From Methylobacillus caricis (lineage in GTDB: Bacteria; Pseudomonadota; Gammaproteobacteria; Burkholderiales; Methylophilaceae), in NCBI RefSeq assembly GCF_020532705.1, contig NZ_JAJAVD010000004.1:248001-312000 (forward strand): 64,000 bases of DNA, written 5' to 3'. Under the pieces are notes generated by a model. It worked only from the letters and a program-made list of their open reading frames with translations. It had not been told where the DNA came from and ran no database searches. Positions 9,224 to 18,431 of the stretch are shown one piece after another. A program made the translations under genes and the position numbers. Each line of letters starts with the position of its first letter. Position 1 is the first letter of the stretch.

Positions 9224-9699
9224 CACTGCTTTTCGTGTTGCAGCAACCAGCGCTTGATTTCAAGCCCCTTGGCAGTTCCTTGCATAAATCCCCCTATACC
9301 GCTCTTGGCCACTATGCGATGGCAGGGAATCAACAATGGCAGGTGATTGGCTCCACAGACATTGGCCACAGCGCGCGGACCGGAAGCAACCTGCTCCGCC
9401 AGCTCGCTATAGCTCCATACCTGCCCAAGGGGAATCTCGCTCATTTTGCGCCAGACCCTCTTCTGGAACGGCGTCCCTTGCAAGAGATGTGGAATATCCA
9501 GCGTGGTTGATGAATCCTGGAGATATTGTTTCAGCTGTTGCGCGACATATTGTGCAAAAGGTTGTGGAATACAGTAAGGCGACATGGATTCCGGAATGAG
9601 ATTTATTCCGGTGACATACTCCTCATCAACCAATATGCCTACCGCCCCGAAGGGCGCTTCAATCAATGCGTCAAAATTCTGGCGAATGTGCTTATCCAT
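9223..9699 (-). CDS. ogt: Methylated-DNA--protein-cysteine S-methyltransferase
   Basis: Suicide repair protein that takes the methyl group from O6-methylguanine or O4-methylthymine onto its own cysteine. At 158 residues it matches single-domain Ogt proteins without the Ada regulatory part. The acceptor motif IPCHR is at residues 124-128, with C126 as acceptor, preceded by the recognition-helix segment SYSELAEQVASGPRAVANVCGAN and followed by the conserved GGFMQG. It overlaps xerD by one base and lies downstream of rplS, from which a strong terminator separates it. Confidence 0.94.
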   Translation of the reverse strand: MDKHIRQNFDALIEAPFGAVGILVDEEYVTGINLIPESMSPYCIPQPFAQYVAQQLKQYLQDSSTTLDIPHLLQGTPFQKRVWRKMSEIPLGQVWSYSELAEQVASGPRAVANVCGANHLPLLIPCHRIVAKSGIGGFMQGTAKGLEIKRWLLQHEKQ

Positions 9700-9750
9700 G
9701 AACCCATTTTAGCCCAAACCCCAAGGACGAAAAACCTTGTGCCAGAAAAT

Positions 9751-9778
9751 AAAAAAGCCCCGGAAACCGGAGCTTTTC
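9751..9778 (-). terminator. Rho-independent terminator after rplS
   Basis: Read on the minus strand, a GC-rich stem (AAAAGCTCCGG paired with CCGGGGCTTTT around a TTT loop) is followed by a T-rich run. It lies 20-45 bp past the rplS stop and ends the rpsP-rimM-trmD-rplS operon ahead of ogt. Confidence 0.9.
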
Positions 9779-9796
9779 TGGGAAGCAAACTGCAGC

Positions 9797-10195
9797 TTAT
9801 TCTGCGCTGCTTGTTTCCTTGTTGGTGTCTTTGGTGCGCAGTTGCAACTTTTCCTTGATACGTGCGGACTTGCCTGAACGCTCACGCAGGTAGTAGAGCT
9901 TGCTGCGACGTACGTCACCGCGGCGCTTGACTTCGATGCTGGCGATCAGCGGGGAGTAAGTCTGGAATGTACGCTCAACACCTTCGCCGGAAGAAATCTT
10001 GCGAACGATGAAGGAGGAGTTCAATCCACGGTTACGGATGGCGATGACAACGCCTTCGTAAGCCTGCACACGCTTACGTGTGCCTTCAACCACGTTCACA
10101 CCAACCACTACGGTGTCACCAGGGGCAAAGCTAGGGATAGTCTTGCCAAGACGGGCAATTTCTTCCTGTTCCAGTTGCTTGATAATATCAGCCAT
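9797..10195 (-). CDS. rplS: 50S ribosomal protein L19
   Basis: Component of the large ribosomal subunit at the interface with the 30S subunit. The 132-residue product has the family core ([32 protein letters not shown], then [36 protein letters not shown]). It carries a charged tail about 15 residues longer than in E. coli (ends [12 protein letters not shown]). An AAGGAAG ribosome site precedes the ATG. It is the last gene of the conserved rpsP-rimM-trmD-rplS operon. Confidence 0.98.
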   Translation of the reverse strand: MADIIKQLEQEEIARLGKTIPSFAPGDTVVVGVNVVEGTRKRVQAYEGVVIAIRNRGLNSSFIVRKISSGEGVERTFQTYSPLIASIEVKRRGDVRRSKLYYLRERSGKSARIKEKLQLRTKDTNKETSSAE

Positions 10196-10208
10196 TTTGT
10201 GCTTCCTT

Positions 10209-10967
10209 TTAGTTATGGGAATCTTGTTCCTGCTCTATTTCCATGAGCAGCCGAGATTCCTCTTTCGTCAACGACCTTGCGGCCAATAAATCCGGGCGCC
10301 TGGCCCGGGTTCGCGTCAGCGATTGTTTCAATCGCCATCGCTTGATCTTTGCATGGTTGCCGGAAAGCAGCACTTCCGGCACCCTCTGTCCCGCATACTC
10401 CTCGGGACGCGTGTAATGCGGGCAATCCAGCAAACCATCGACAAAGGAGTCTTCCTCTGCCGATCCGGCATCGCCGAGACTACCCGGCAACTGCCTGACG
10501 ATGGCGTCTATCAGCACCATAGCGGGAATCTCACCGCCGGATAGCACATAATCGCCTATCGAATATTCTTCATCCACCACACTGTTGAGCAAGCGCTCGT
10601 CAACACCTTCGTAGCGGCTTGCCAGCAATATCAAGCCCGGCTCCTCACTCAATTGCATCACATGCTCATGCTTGAGCGGTATGCCCTGGGGTGAAAGATG
10701 GATCACCTTGCTGCTTGCCACCCCTGCTTGCTGCTGCCTTACCTTGGCAGCCTGGATTGCGCTTGCCAGCGGCTCTGCCAGCATCACCATGCCAGGACCG
10801 CCACCATAGGGCCGGTCATCTACCGTACGATAATTGTCGCTGGTGAAATCCCGTGGATTCCACAATTGCAGATCATATATCTGGCGTTCAAGCGCACGAG
10901 AGGTGATACCAAAGTTACTCAAGGCCTCAAACATCTGTGGAAACAAAGTCACCACATCAAACTGCAT
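10209..10967 (-). CDS. trmD: tRNA (guanine-N1)-methyltransferase TrmD
   Basis: SPOUT-class enzyme that makes m1G37 in tRNAs and so prevents frameshifting. The trefoil-knot S-adenosylmethionine site is visible as [28 protein letters not shown], and [11 protein letters not shown] is also conserved. I chose the ATG at 10967 because the product then begins [13 protein letters not shown], the usual N-terminus (252 residues). The frame stays open to a TTG at 11003 that overlaps the rimM stop and would add 12 residues. It is the third gene of the rpsP operon. Confidence 0.96.
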   Translation of the reverse strand: MQFDVVTLFPQMFEALSNFGITSRALERQIYDLQLWNPRDFTSDNYRTVDDRPYGGGPGMVMLAEPLASAIQAAKVRQQQAGVASSKVIHLSPQGIPLKHEHVMQLSEEPGLILLASRYEGVDERLLNSVVDEEYSIGDYVLSGGEIPAMVLIDAIVRQLPGSLGDAGSAEEDSFVDGLLDCPHYTRPEEYAGQRVPEVLLSGNHAKIKRWRLKQSLTRTRARRPDLLAARSLTKEESRLLMEIEQEQDSHN

Positions 10968-10999
10968 AGTGCGCTTCACAGATAGCTTATCTGCCTCGC

Positions 11000-11512
11000 T
11001 CAAAACTCCGCATCCCAGTCAACCAGCATCGTTTTGGCAGCGACATCAACCTCAAGCACCACTTGCCCGATAAACGGAATCAAACGCTCCCGCTCACCTT
11101 TTACAACAATCACGTCATTGGCACCTGTGGCAAATACATCGGCAATCCTGCCCAAGTCAACCGCCTGCTGGTTTTTGACTTCAAGCCCGATCAGGTCCGA
11201 CCAGTAATACTCATCTTCTTCCGGAACAGGCAATTCATCCCGCGGCACTGCCACTTGCATGCCCTTGCAGGCAAAAGCGGCGTCTCGGTCATCCACACCC
11301 GCCAGCTTGACTAAAAGCAGCGCGTTATGAACCTTTGCCTTTTCAACCTCAAGCTCACGCCACTGAGTGGAATCTTGCGGGTTGCCCCGCCCCAACCACC
11401 AGTTGTCGTAATCGAACAGGCTATCCAGGTACTCTGTATCTGGCTGGATTTTCAGCCAGCCATAAACGCCATAAGGGGCGACAACGCGCCCCATAATGAC
11501 TAATTCACTCAC
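11000..11512 (-). CDS. rimM: 16S rRNA processing protein RimM
   Basis: Assembly factor for the 30S head that binds protein S19. The 170 residues show the N-terminal RimM barrel ([35 protein letters not shown]) and a C-terminal PRC-barrel domain ([11 protein letters not shown], then [21 protein letters not shown]). It lies between rpsP and trmD in the usual order. Confidence 0.96.
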   Translation of the reverse strand: MSELVIMGRVVAPYGVYGWLKIQPDTEYLDSLFDYDNWWLGRGNPQDSTQWRELEVEKAKVHNALLLVKLAGVDDRDAAFACKGMQVAVPRDELPVPEEDEYYWSDLIGLEVKNQQAVDLGRIADVFATGANDVIVVKGERERLIPFIGQVVLEVDVAAKTMLVDWDAEF

Positions 11513-11547
11513 AAATCAGCTACCCGCCGTTTTACAACGGCAAGGCA

Positions 11548-11796
11548 TTAAGCAGCTTTGGCAGCTTGCTTGACCAGACGAGCAACACTGTCTGACAGTT
11601 GTGCGCCATTGCTGCGCCAGTGAGCGATACGCTCGCCGTTCAGGCGCAAGCCTTCTTGACCTTCTTTAGCCAAAGGGTTGTAGAAACCTACACGCTCAAT
11701 GAAACGGCCATCACGGCGGTTGCGGGAATCTGCCACAACAACGCTGTAAAAAGGAGCTTTCTTCGCGCCACCGCGGGCGAGACGAATAATCACCAT
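11548..11796 (-). CDS. rpsP: 30S ribosomal protein S16
   Basis: Small-subunit ribosomal protein of 82 residues, beginning [25 protein letters not shown], the family signature. It is the first gene of the rpsP-rimM-trmD-rplS operon. A convincing promoter lies upstream (11833-11862). Confidence 0.98.
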   Translation of the reverse strand: MVIIRLARGGAKKAPFYSVVVADSRNRRDGRFIERVGFYNPLAKEGQEGLRLNGERIAHWRSNGAQLSDSVARLVKQAAKAA

Positions 11797-11832
11797 AATC
11801 TTGTTCTCTTTAGACTAGACAGAAAGGCGCGG

Positions 11833-11862
11833 ATTTTACGTTATTTTCTATGCGCTTGGCAA
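11833..11862 (-). promoter_or_regulatory. Sigma-70-type promoter of the rpsP operon
   Basis: On the minus strand, TTGCCA (11857-11862) and TAAAAT (11833-11838) are separated by 18 bases, about 35 bp before the rpsP start and just after the queC stop. This lets the ribosomal operon be expressed apart from the tol-que genes upstream. The call rests on sequence match only. Confidence 0.65.
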
Positions 11863-11867
11863 GACAA

Positions 11868-12557
11868 TTATGTATTTCTTGCCGAATCCGCATAACGCGT
11901 CGGGTCCGCCAGGCCCGCCGCAATAAAGCCCTGCCTGCGCAAACGGCATGAATCGCAAACGCCGCAGGCATGGCCGCGGTCGTCAGCCTGATAACAGGAA
12001 ACCGTGCTGGCGTAGTCCACGCCCAGGGCTGTGCCCTGGGTGACAATCTCGGCCTTTGTCATATCGATCAAGGGCGCATGGACAGTAATGGTCTTGCCTT
12101 CAACGGCACTCTTGGTCGCCAGGTTGGCCATGCGTTGGAAAGCTTCCACATATTCGCCACGACAATCAGGATAACCCGAGTAATCCAGCGCATTGACACC
12201 AATAAAGATATCCCGCGATTCCAGCACTTCCGCCCAGGCCAACGCCAGAGAAAGCATGATGGTATTGCGCGCAGGCACATAAGTGACCGGTATGCCCTCT
12301 GTGGGCTCCTGTGGGACATCTATTGCATTGTCCGTGAGGGCCGACCCACCAAACATGGAAAGATCGAGCTGAGCGGTACGGTGTGCGGCAGCGCCAAGCA
12401 GCTTGGCTACATTCTCGGCTGCATGCAATTCGGCGCGATGACGCTGGTGATAGTCCAAACTCAGGCAATAGGACTCATAACCCCGGCTACGCGCGATGGC
12501 GAGCACCGTGGCTGAGTCCAGTCCTCCCGACAGGAGCACTACTGCTTTCTTACTCAT
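11868..12557 (-). CDS. queC: 7-cyano-7-deazaguanine synthase QueC
   Basis: ATP-dependent ligase that turns 7-carboxy-7-deazaguanine into preQ0 on the route to queuosine in tRNA. The product has an N-terminal PP-loop SGGLDS at residues 10-15. Its C-terminal zinc-binding cysteines are seen in [18 protein letters not shown]. The start at 12557 ([12 protein letters not shown]) is chosen because GGAA lies upstream at good spacing and because the family begins there; a start at 12575 would add six residues. It follows queE with a gap of about 140 bp and closes the ruvB-tol-pal-que run. Confidence 0.96.
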   Translation of the reverse strand: MSKKAVVLLSGGLDSATVLAIARSRGYESYCLSLDYHQRHRAELHAAENVAKLLGAAAHRTAQLDLSMFGGSALTDNAIDVPQEPTEGIPVTYVPARNTIMLSLALAWAEVLESRDIFIGVNALDYSGYPDCRGEYVEAFQRMANLATKSAVEGKTITVHAPLIDMTKAEIVTQGTALGVDYASTVSCYQADDRGHACGVCDSCRLRRQGFIAAGLADPTRYADSARNT

Positions 12558-12694
12558 GAATTTAATTCCGTACAAATACTGAACGCCAGACAGGCTGAAA
12601 CCTAATTAAACCAGTCACTACATAAAACAAAAAGGATTTCAGCCAGGACCAGCTACAGTAAACCACCAAGAGGATTGACTCACAACTGCTCAAC

Positions 12695-13333
12695 CTACTT
12701 GCCAGGAGTTTCACCCCACAAGATTTTATGCAACTGCACCTGCATACGTACCGGCAATCTATCCTGCAGCACCCAGTCTGCGAGGTCTGTGGGTGTGACC
12801 TGGCTGAACACCGGCGAGAATATCACCTGGCATTTCTCATTAAGGGCATGCTCGGCCAGCAACTGCTTGGCCCAGTCGTAATCCTCGCGACTGCAGAGCA
12901 CAAACTTGATTTCGTCATTGGGCTTGAGCCGCTGCAGGTTTTCCCACTTGTTATTGGCCAATTCGCCGGAACCAGGGGTCTTGATATCCAGGATCACCGC
13001 GACACGCTCATCCACGCCATCAGTGGCAATAGCGCCACCAGTTTCAAGTGAAACCTCGTAACCCTCGTCGCACAAGCGCTTGAGCAAGTTGAGGCATTCC
13101 TTCTTTTGCGCCAGCGGCTCGCCGCCCGTGACGCAGACGTACTTGGCACCGTAGCTCTCAACCTGCGCCATGATATCGTCAAGCAACATATTGCTGCCGC
13201 CCTTGAAGGCATATTCGGTATCGCAATAGACGCAACGCATCGGGCAACCGGTCAGCCGTACAAAAACGGTGGGCATGCCTACACGTGACGACTCCCCTTG
13301 CAGGGAGTGGAATATTTCATGGATGCGCAACAC
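12695..13333 (-). CDS. queE: 7-carboxy-7-deazaguanine synthase QueE
   Basis: Radical S-adenosylmethionine enzyme that contracts 6-carboxytetrahydropterin to 7-carboxy-7-deazaguanine for queuosine. The cluster motif CPMRCVYC gives C30, C34 and C37, in the CxxxCxxC spacing. CVTGGEPLAQK is the conserved glycine motif. The length of 212 residues fits. It starts 8 bp after cpoB and is followed by queC. No riboswitch-like fold was seen ahead of it, and queD is not in the window. Confidence 0.95.
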   Translation of the reverse strand: MLRIHEIFHSLQGESSRVGMPTVFVRLTGCPMRCVYCDTEYAFKGGSNMLLDDIMAQVESYGAKYVCVTGGEPLAQKKECLNLLKRLCDEGYEVSLETGGAIATDGVDERVAVILDIKTPGSGELANNKWENLQRLKPNDEIKFVLCSREDYDWAKQLLAEHALNEKCQVIFSPVFSQVTPTDLADWVLQDRLPVRMQVQLHKILWGETPGK

Positions 13334-13340
13334 GGGAAAG

Positions 13341-14165
13341 CTATCTGGACTTGATCGAGTCCAGCACGTTCAGGCGCCGTTTGGCACTGGGAGCCAGCTC
13401 GTGATTGGGAAACTTCTCAAGCAGGCTGCGCAAGGTTTTCTTGGCATTATCTACCTCGGAGAGCTGGATCTGGCTGTTGGCAATACTAAACATGGCATCC
13501 GGCACTTTATCGCTATTGCCATATTGTGAAATCAGCTTTTGTTGCGTGCTGATAGACGCTTTGTAATTCTTCAACGAGAACTGGGCGCTGCCCAAGCCCA
13601 ACAAGGCCTCTGGCGCCTTGCTGCTACCGGGGTGCGCTTGCAGGAATTTGCTGTATGCATCAAATGCTTCCTTGAATTTGCCAGAGGCAGATAATGCTTT
13701 TGCAGCCTCCAAGTCCTTCAGTTCACCACCGTCTCCATTTTCTGCAGATGACTGTGGCTGGCCTTGCTCGTCTGCATTGTTTGCAGCATTAGCGCCGCCA
13801 ATACCGGCTTCTTCAATTTTACGCAGACGCCCATCTGTGTCAGCGTAAAGGTCACGCTGGCGTTGCTGTACATTTTCAATATTATGATTGGCGACTTCCA
13901 GATCGCCCTTGAGGCGACTGATTTCCTGATTAAGCTTGTCTATCTGACCCAGGAGATCCAGCATGCCCTGGCTTTTCATTTCCAGGGCTTGCTGGCTTTT
14001 CTTCAATTCAGCCAATGCTGATTGCGTTTCCTGATTCTGACTTTGCACCTGCTGTTGCAGATCGGCGATTTTTTTTCTTGCTTCATCATCACCAAAAAGC
14101 GCAGCCTGCACTAAGTGTGGCAGTGAGAGAAAAGCTGCTACCAGCAGAACCAGAGAACGCTGCAT
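13341..14165 (-). CDS. cpoB: Cell division coordinator CpoB (YbgF), Tol-Pal partner
   Basis: Periplasmic protein that links peptidoglycan synthesis by PBP1B with outer-membrane constriction through TolA. The 274 residues begin with a signal peptide (MQRSLVLLVAAFLSLPHLVQAA). A coiled coil rich in Q, L and K follows at about 30-110, then a linker rich in N, E and G. TPR repeats fill 145 to the end (AKALSASGKFKEAFDAYSKFLQ, then APEALLGLGSAQFSLKNYKASI, then PDAMFSIANSQIQL). It lies 6 bp after pal. Confidence 0.94.
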   Translation of the reverse strand: MQRSLVLLVAAFLSLPHLVQAALFGDDEARKKIADLQQQVQSQNQETQSALAELKKSQQALEMKSQGMLDLLGQIDKLNQEISRLKGDLEVANHNIENVQQRQRDLYADTDGRLRKIEEAGIGGANAANNADEQGQPQSSAENGDGGELKDLEAAKALSASGKFKEAFDAYSKFLQAHPGSSKAPEALLGLGSAQFSLKNYKASISTQQKLISQYGNSDKVPDAMFSIANSQIQLSEVDNAKKTLRSLLEKFPNHELAPSAKRRLNVLDSIKSR

Positions 14166-14171
14166 GATGAA

Positions 14172-14711
14172 TTACTCGCCTTGATAGATGATATCAACGC
14201 GACGATCTTGCTTGTAGCAAGAGTCATCAGCACAAGTGGTGTTTGCCTTTTCCTTACCGAAACTTACAGTTTCGATCTGCGCATCCTGCACGCCCAGCAG
14301 GTTCAATACCTTCTTGACGGAAACTGCACGACGTTGACCCAGGGACAAGTTGTACTCACGAGTACCGCGATCATCGGTATTGCCTTGCAGGAATACCTTG
14401 GCATCGCTGTGTGATGTCAAGTACTTGGCATGAGCTTCGATCAGAGGACGATACTCAGACTTAACAGCATCGCTATCGAAATCGAAGTACACGTTGCGCT
14501 TGGACAGGATGTTGTTGGGATCCTTCAATGGGTTGCTGGCCAATGATGAGTCACTTACGCCACTGGTAGCAGATTCGTTGCTGGTAGTAGTTTGGGTGGC
14601 CACAGGGCTCTTGTCTTCAACAGCTGCCTGTGGGGTTTCCTTCACGGCCTTGCTTGAACAAGCTGCCAACATCGCTGCCAACAACACGCTCATCACTAAA
14701 CGTTTATTCAT
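14172..14711 (-). CDS. pal: Peptidoglycan-associated lipoprotein Pal
   Basis: Outer-membrane lipoprotein that binds peptidoglycan and TolB. A lipoprotein signal with the lipobox LAAC puts the acylated cysteine at C18. A Ser/Thr/Ala-rich linker leads to an OmpA-like domain (NVYFDFDSDAVKSEYRPLIEAHAKYL, then GNTDDRGTREYNLSLGQRRAVSVKKVL). A strong AAAGGAGAG ribosome site precedes the ATG, as expected for an abundant protein. It lies between tolB and cpoB. Confidence 0.97.
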   Translation of the reverse strand: MNKRLVMSVLLAAMLAACSSKAVKETPQAAVEDKSPVATQTTTSNESATSGVSDSSLASNPLKDPNNILSKRNVYFDFDSDAVKSEYRPLIEAHAKYLTSHSDAKVFLQGNTDDRGTREYNLSLGQRRAVSVKKVLNLLGVQDAQIETVSFGKEKANTTCADDSCYKQDRRVDIIYQGE

Positions 14712-14776
14712 TTATTCTCTCCTTTAAATAAGACACACACTATCAACTGGTTACCACACTAAAAACTTGCTGATGT

Positions 14777-16063
14777 TTATTGACTGACGACAGGACCCCA
14801 GGCAGGCTCGCGTACATCGCCGCCGGTTTCGCTCAAACGCTGCCTGACCTTTCCATCTGCAGACACTGCAGCCAATGCGCCCTTGCCATTGATGCGTGTC
14901 GCATAGAGGATCATGCGGCCATTTGGAGCGAAGCTGGGTGACTCGTCCCTGGCTGTATCGCTGAGAATTTGCACTTGCCCACTCGCAACATCCTGCAAGG
15001 CAACCCTGAACCTGCCTTCGTCCCTGCGGATATAAGCAAGAGACTTGCCATCCGGCGAGATACGTGGACTGACGATATAGCTGCCTTCAAATGTCACGCG
15101 CGAAGCATCGCCACCACTGGTGGACATGCGGTATATCTGCGGATTGCCGCCGCGGTCTGAAGTGAAATATATATACCGGCCGTCAGGAGACCATACTGGC
15201 TCGGTATCAATTGCACTGGTATGCGTCAGCTGCTGCAAACCGGTGCCGTCCGCATTGATGCTGTAAATCTGCGAGTTGGCAGCATAGGTCAACACAATGG
15301 CCAGACGCTTGCCATCGGGAGACCATGACGGCGCACTATTGTTGCCCTTGAAGTTAGCCAACACGGTACGCTGTCCAGACACCAGGGACTGCACATAAAC
15401 AATGGGCTTTTTCTTTTCAAAGGAAACATACGCCAACCTGGTGCCGTCAGGCGACCATACAGGGGAAATGATGGGCTCTACCGAGGACACCACGGTTTGT
15501 GGATTATAGCCATCCGCATCAGCGACCTGCAGGGAATAACGGCCATTCGTTTTGGTGACATAGGAAATGCGGGTGGCAAATACGCCCGGCTCTCCAGTCA
15601 GTTTTTGGTAGATCACATCAGCAATGCGGTGTGCAGTCATGCGTAGCTGGGCAGGCGTAATGTTGTATTCCATCCCGACCAGCTGATTCTGCTTGTAAAC
15701 ATCCAGCAAGCGGAAAGACACCTTGAGGCGGTTGCCAGGCAAGGTTTCTATACTGCCGATGGTCAACGCCTGTGCCTGGATTGCCGCCCAGTCAGAATAA
15801 CTTACCTGGCTGATGTCGCTCGGCTGGTTGGCAACACCGCGTGTTTCCAACACACGAAACAAGCCGCTGCGCCGCAAGTCGGCACCAATGATGTTGGCAA
15901 TGGTGTCCTGCTGCCCGGCGATCTGCCCCGGCTGGGCAAAAGGCACAATCGCAATGGGAATCTGCTGGGCGGCGCCACCGACAATTTCAATTGTCAGGGC
16001 AGCCTTGGCAGACAAAGGCAGGATAAAAACTAAAAGACTGAGAAATAAGCGTAATTTATTCAT
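14777..16063 (-). CDS. tolB: Tol-Pal system beta-propeller protein TolB
   Basis: Periplasmic protein that relays between TolA and Pal. The 428 residues begin with a cleavable signal peptide (MNKLRLFLSLLVFILPLSAKA). An alpha/beta domain follows, then a propeller whose blades repeat the W-S-P-D-G motif (SPVWSPDGTRLAYVS, APSWSPDGKRLAIV, EPVWSPDGRYIYFTS, SPRISPDGKSLAYI, SPSFAPNGRMILYA). It is in its usual place between tolA and pal. Confidence 0.97.
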   Translation of the reverse strand: MNKLRLFLSLLVFILPLSAKAALTIEIVGGAAQQIPIAIVPFAQPGQIAGQQDTIANIIGADLRRSGLFRVLETRGVANQPSDISQVSYSDWAAIQAQALTIGSIETLPGNRLKVSFRLLDVYKQNQLVGMEYNITPAQLRMTAHRIADVIYQKLTGEPGVFATRISYVTKTNGRYSLQVADADGYNPQTVVSSVEPIISPVWSPDGTRLAYVSFEKKKPIVYVQSLVSGQRTVLANFKGNNSAPSWSPDGKRLAIVLTYAANSQIYSINADGTGLQQLTHTSAIDTEPVWSPDGRYIYFTSDRGGNPQIYRMSTSGGDASRVTFEGSYIVSPRISPDGKSLAYIRRDEGRFRVALQDVASGQVQILSDTARDESPSFAPNGRMILYATRINGKGALAAVSADGKVRQRLSETGGDVREPAWGPVVSQ

Positions 16064-16125
16064 TTGTGGTTAGGGTAATAAAGTTATGCAAAGTTCCCCG
16101 GCTGGCAAGCGCACATTCTATCAAA

Positions 16126-16932
16126 CTAGTTATCATTATTAGGGCTGAATTTAAGCTTTAAATCGCGAAACTGCGAAAAAAGCTCCGGCTGCGGCGGCAA
16201 AGGCAGCGGTTGTGACTGCAAAATCGCACGCTCCACAGCCTCGTCACAAGCCGGCAGCCCGCTGCTCTTCAGCAAGCGCGGTGTACCAATGACCTCTCCG
16301 GTTGGCATGAGACTGATACCTACCTCAAGCTCGGGCTTGCCGTTACCGCACAACTGTCGGTTCACGTTGCGCTTAATCTTTGCCTGAATCAACCCGATAT
16401 ACTTGCCGACCTCGCTTTGATTGATGACATTGGCACCCTCCTGGGCGGGCCCCTGCTTCTTGGCTGGTGCTGGTTGCGAATCCTCTTCCAGCAACTGCTG
16501 CTGCAGTTTCTTCAACTCCTCCAGCTTCTTTTTATCGTCTTTCTTTGGTTCAGGCTTGGGTTTCTCCGGCTCAGGCTTCGGCTTTTCCGGCTTGGGCTTC
16601 TCTACCTTGGGCTTCGGCTTTTCCGGCTCCTTCTTCACCTGGATTTCTGCCTCAGGCTGTGGCTCTGGAGCAGGTTCAGGCTTAGGCTCTGGTTTTGGCT
16701 CAGGCCTGGGTTCCGGTTTTGGCTCTGGGGCAGGTTCCGGCTTGGGCTGGGGAGGTTTTGCCACTGGTTTTTCCGATGGCAGGTTTTCCCAAAGCTCGAC
16801 TTGCGCCACTATTACTGGATGCTCAGTTTTCCAGTTGAATGAAAACAGCAGCAGGGCCAGTAGAATTATATGCACCAGGAAAGAAAGTGCACCGGCCCGA
16901 ACAATAAAAGGATTCGCTTGACGTTTTTTCAT
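16126..16932 (-). CDS. tolA: TolA, with proline-rich KPEP-type linker
   Basis: Inner-membrane protein that spans the periplasm and couples TolQR energy to TolB and Pal. One membrane helix (ALSFLVHIILLALLLFSFNW) lies at about 13-32. The middle is a long low-complexity stretch of about 95 residues made of KPEP/PEPK/PEKP units. A short charged helix (KLEELKKLQQQLLEED) follows, then a C-terminal domain (VGKYIGLIQAKIKRNVNRQLCGNGKPELEVGISLMPTGEVI) that matches TolA domain III. At 268 residues it is short next to E. coli TolA, with the Ala/Lys helix replaced by the proline repeat. It lies 6 bp after tolR. Confidence 0.93.
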   Translation of the reverse strand: MKKRQANPFIVRAGALSFLVHIILLALLLFSFNWKTEHPVIVAQVELWENLPSEKPVAKPPQPKPEPAPEPKPEPRPEPKPEPKPEPAPEPQPEAEIQVKKEPEKPKPKVEKPKPEKPKPEPEKPKPEPKKDDKKKLEELKKLQQQLLEEDSQPAPAKKQGPAQEGANVINQSEVGKYIGLIQAKIKRNVNRQLCGNGKPELEVGISLMPTGEVIGTPRLLKSSGLPACDEAVERAILQSQPLPLPPQPELFSQFRDLKLKFSPNNDN

Positions 16933-16938
16933 TAGCGT

Positions 16939-17331
16939 CTAGTTGTTTGATGCAGGCTTGAGCAGGAGACCAACCTTGTACTGTTTCAGGCTATCCATCA
17001 AGGTAACGACCTTGTCATACTGCACATTTTTATCTGCAGCGATCACAATGGCGCGCTCTGGCGTTTTTTCCAGCAGGTTCTTCACTTCGAACAGCAGTTG
17101 GTCACGTTCCATCACCTTGCTCTCGATTTCAGCCTTGCCGTCAGCCTTGACCGTGATCACGATAGGCGCAGCGGTTTGCTTGAGAGTCTGCCCCACCTGC
17201 GGCAACTCAACCACACCGGGATTGGTCATGGGTGCCGTCACCATGAAAATCACCAGCAACACCAGGGTAACGTCGATATAAGGTACGACATTAATCTGGT
17301 TCATCAGGCGGCGGGATTTACGACGACTCAT
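16939..17331 (-). CDS. tolR: Proton-channel subunit TolR
   Basis: ExbD/TolR-family inner-membrane protein of 130 residues. The single membrane helix contains the essential aspartate, D20, in NVVPYIDVTLVLLVIFMV. A periplasmic domain follows. With TolQ it converts proton motive force into movement of TolA. It starts about 9 bp after tolQ in the tolQRAB order. Confidence 0.96.
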   Translation of the reverse strand: MSRRKSRRLMNQINVVPYIDVTLVLLVIFMVTAPMTNPGVVELPQVGQTLKQTAAPIVITVKADGKAEIESKVMERDQLLFEVKNLLEKTPERAIVIAADKNVQYDKVVTLMDSLKQYKVGLLLKPASNN

Positions 17332-17340
17332 CAGTCCTCC

Positions 17341-18015
17341 TTAAGCCTTGCGTTGCAGGATATTGGTAAATTCTTCCATGAAGCTTTCATAACGCACTGC
17401 CAACCTGTCCACTGAGGCGGTAAAGCGGTTGTAGGCAATCACGGCAGGAATGGCCGCAAACAGGCCTATGGCAGTTGCCACCAGCGCCTCGGCAATACCG
17501 GGCGCCACATGTGCCAAGGTTGCCTGCGCCATATTGGCCAAGCCACGGAATGCATTCATGATGCCCCAGACCGTACCAAACAAACCAATGTAAGGACTAA
17601 CAGACCCAACCGAAGCCAGGAAAGGCAGGTGAGAGTCAAGTTCGTCCATTTCCCGGTTGTATGCGGCACGCATGGCACGCCTCGCGCCTTCGGTAATGTC
17701 GCTGACCTCCAGGCCACTCTGACGCCTGAGGCGCGCATACTCCTTGAAACCTGCCTCAAAAATACTGGCCAAGCCCTGCACATTGCGTCGACCAGAGGTC
17801 ACGCTTTCATACAACTGGTTAAGGTCGCCGCCTTTCCAGAATACACGCTCAAAATCCTCTGCCGCGCTGTCCGCAGTCTTGATGGTGAATACCTTGATGA
17901 ATATATACCACCATGAAACCAGCGAAGTCAGGAGCAGCAAGGCCATGACAATCTGCACCGGCACACTGGCGCCCGTAATCAGCGTTAAAAACGACATGTC
18001 TTCAGTAAGATTCAT
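17341..18015 (-). CDS. tolQ: Proton-channel subunit TolQ
   Basis: ExbB/TolQ/MotA-family membrane protein of 224 residues with three membrane helices: near 17-39, then the pair at about 130-200, the latter with the conserved LFGTVWGIMNAF and GIAEALVATAIGLFAAIPAVIAYN. Its ATG overlaps the ybgC stop (ATGA), showing coupling. Confidence 0.96.
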   Translation of the reverse strand: MNLTEDMSFLTLITGASVPVQIVMALLLLTSLVSWWYIFIKVFTIKTADSAAEDFERVFWKGGDLNQLYESVTSGRRNVQGLASIFEAGFKEYARLRRQSGLEVSDITEGARRAMRAAYNREMDELDSHLPFLASVGSVSPYIGLFGTVWGIMNAFRGLANMAQATLAHVAPGIAEALVATAIGLFAAIPAVIAYNRFTASVDRLAVRYESFMEEFTNILQRKA

Positions 18016-18431
18016 TCAAACTCCGTAGGATTGATCACATTGCGCATGATGACCGGTATGGCAACCGGCGTAAATTTTTCAGCGTCTATACAGACGACTT
18101 CTATGGCGGCATCTACCAGCAGCTCATCATCACGATAAATAAGCTGCTCAAACTTGATCAGGCTGCGGCCCAGTTCAACAAGACGGGTCACAACCTGTAA
18201 TGCATCATCGAAGCGGGCTGGGCGACGGTATTTTAGCGCAAGGCCGCGCACCACAAACAAGACTCCGAGATCATCTCTTAGTTCCGCCTGGCCGAAACCC
18301 TGGCTGCGTAGAAATTCAGTGCGTGCGCGTTCCATGAACTTGAGGTAATTGGCATGGTAGACCACGCCACCACTGTCTGTATCCTCATAGTAAACACGTA
18401 TCGGCCAATGGAACTCCCTGCTTGCACTCAT
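18012..18431 (-). CDS. ybgC: Acyl-CoA thioesterase YbgC (tol-pal associated)
   Basis: Hotdog-fold thioesterase of 139 residues. The N-terminal motif [26 protein letters not shown] holds the catalytic aspartate of the 4-hydroxybenzoyl-CoA thioesterase type. It acts in the cytoplasm on acyl-CoA or acyl carrier protein and is commonly encoded first in tol-pal operons. It overlaps ruvB by ATGA upstream and tolQ by ATGA downstream. Confidence 0.94.
   Translation of the reverse strand: MSASREFHWPIRVYYEDTDSGGVVYHANYLKFMERARTEFLRSQGFGQAELRDDLGVLFVVRGLALKYRRPARFDDALQVVTRLVELGRSLIKFEQLIYRDDELLVDAAIEVVCIDAEKFTPVAIPVIMRNVINPTEFE

Noticed and set aside
12558-12694. Possible preQ1 riboswitch near queE or queC
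   Set aside because: No short pseudoknot-type leader with the expected C-rich loop and A-rich tail was found before either gene.
16417-16921. Two overlapping open frames (141 and 166 codons) on the plus strand
   Set aside because: Low-complexity shadows of the KPEP repeat of tolA; they translate to leucine/phenylalanine/arginine or glycine/serine runs.
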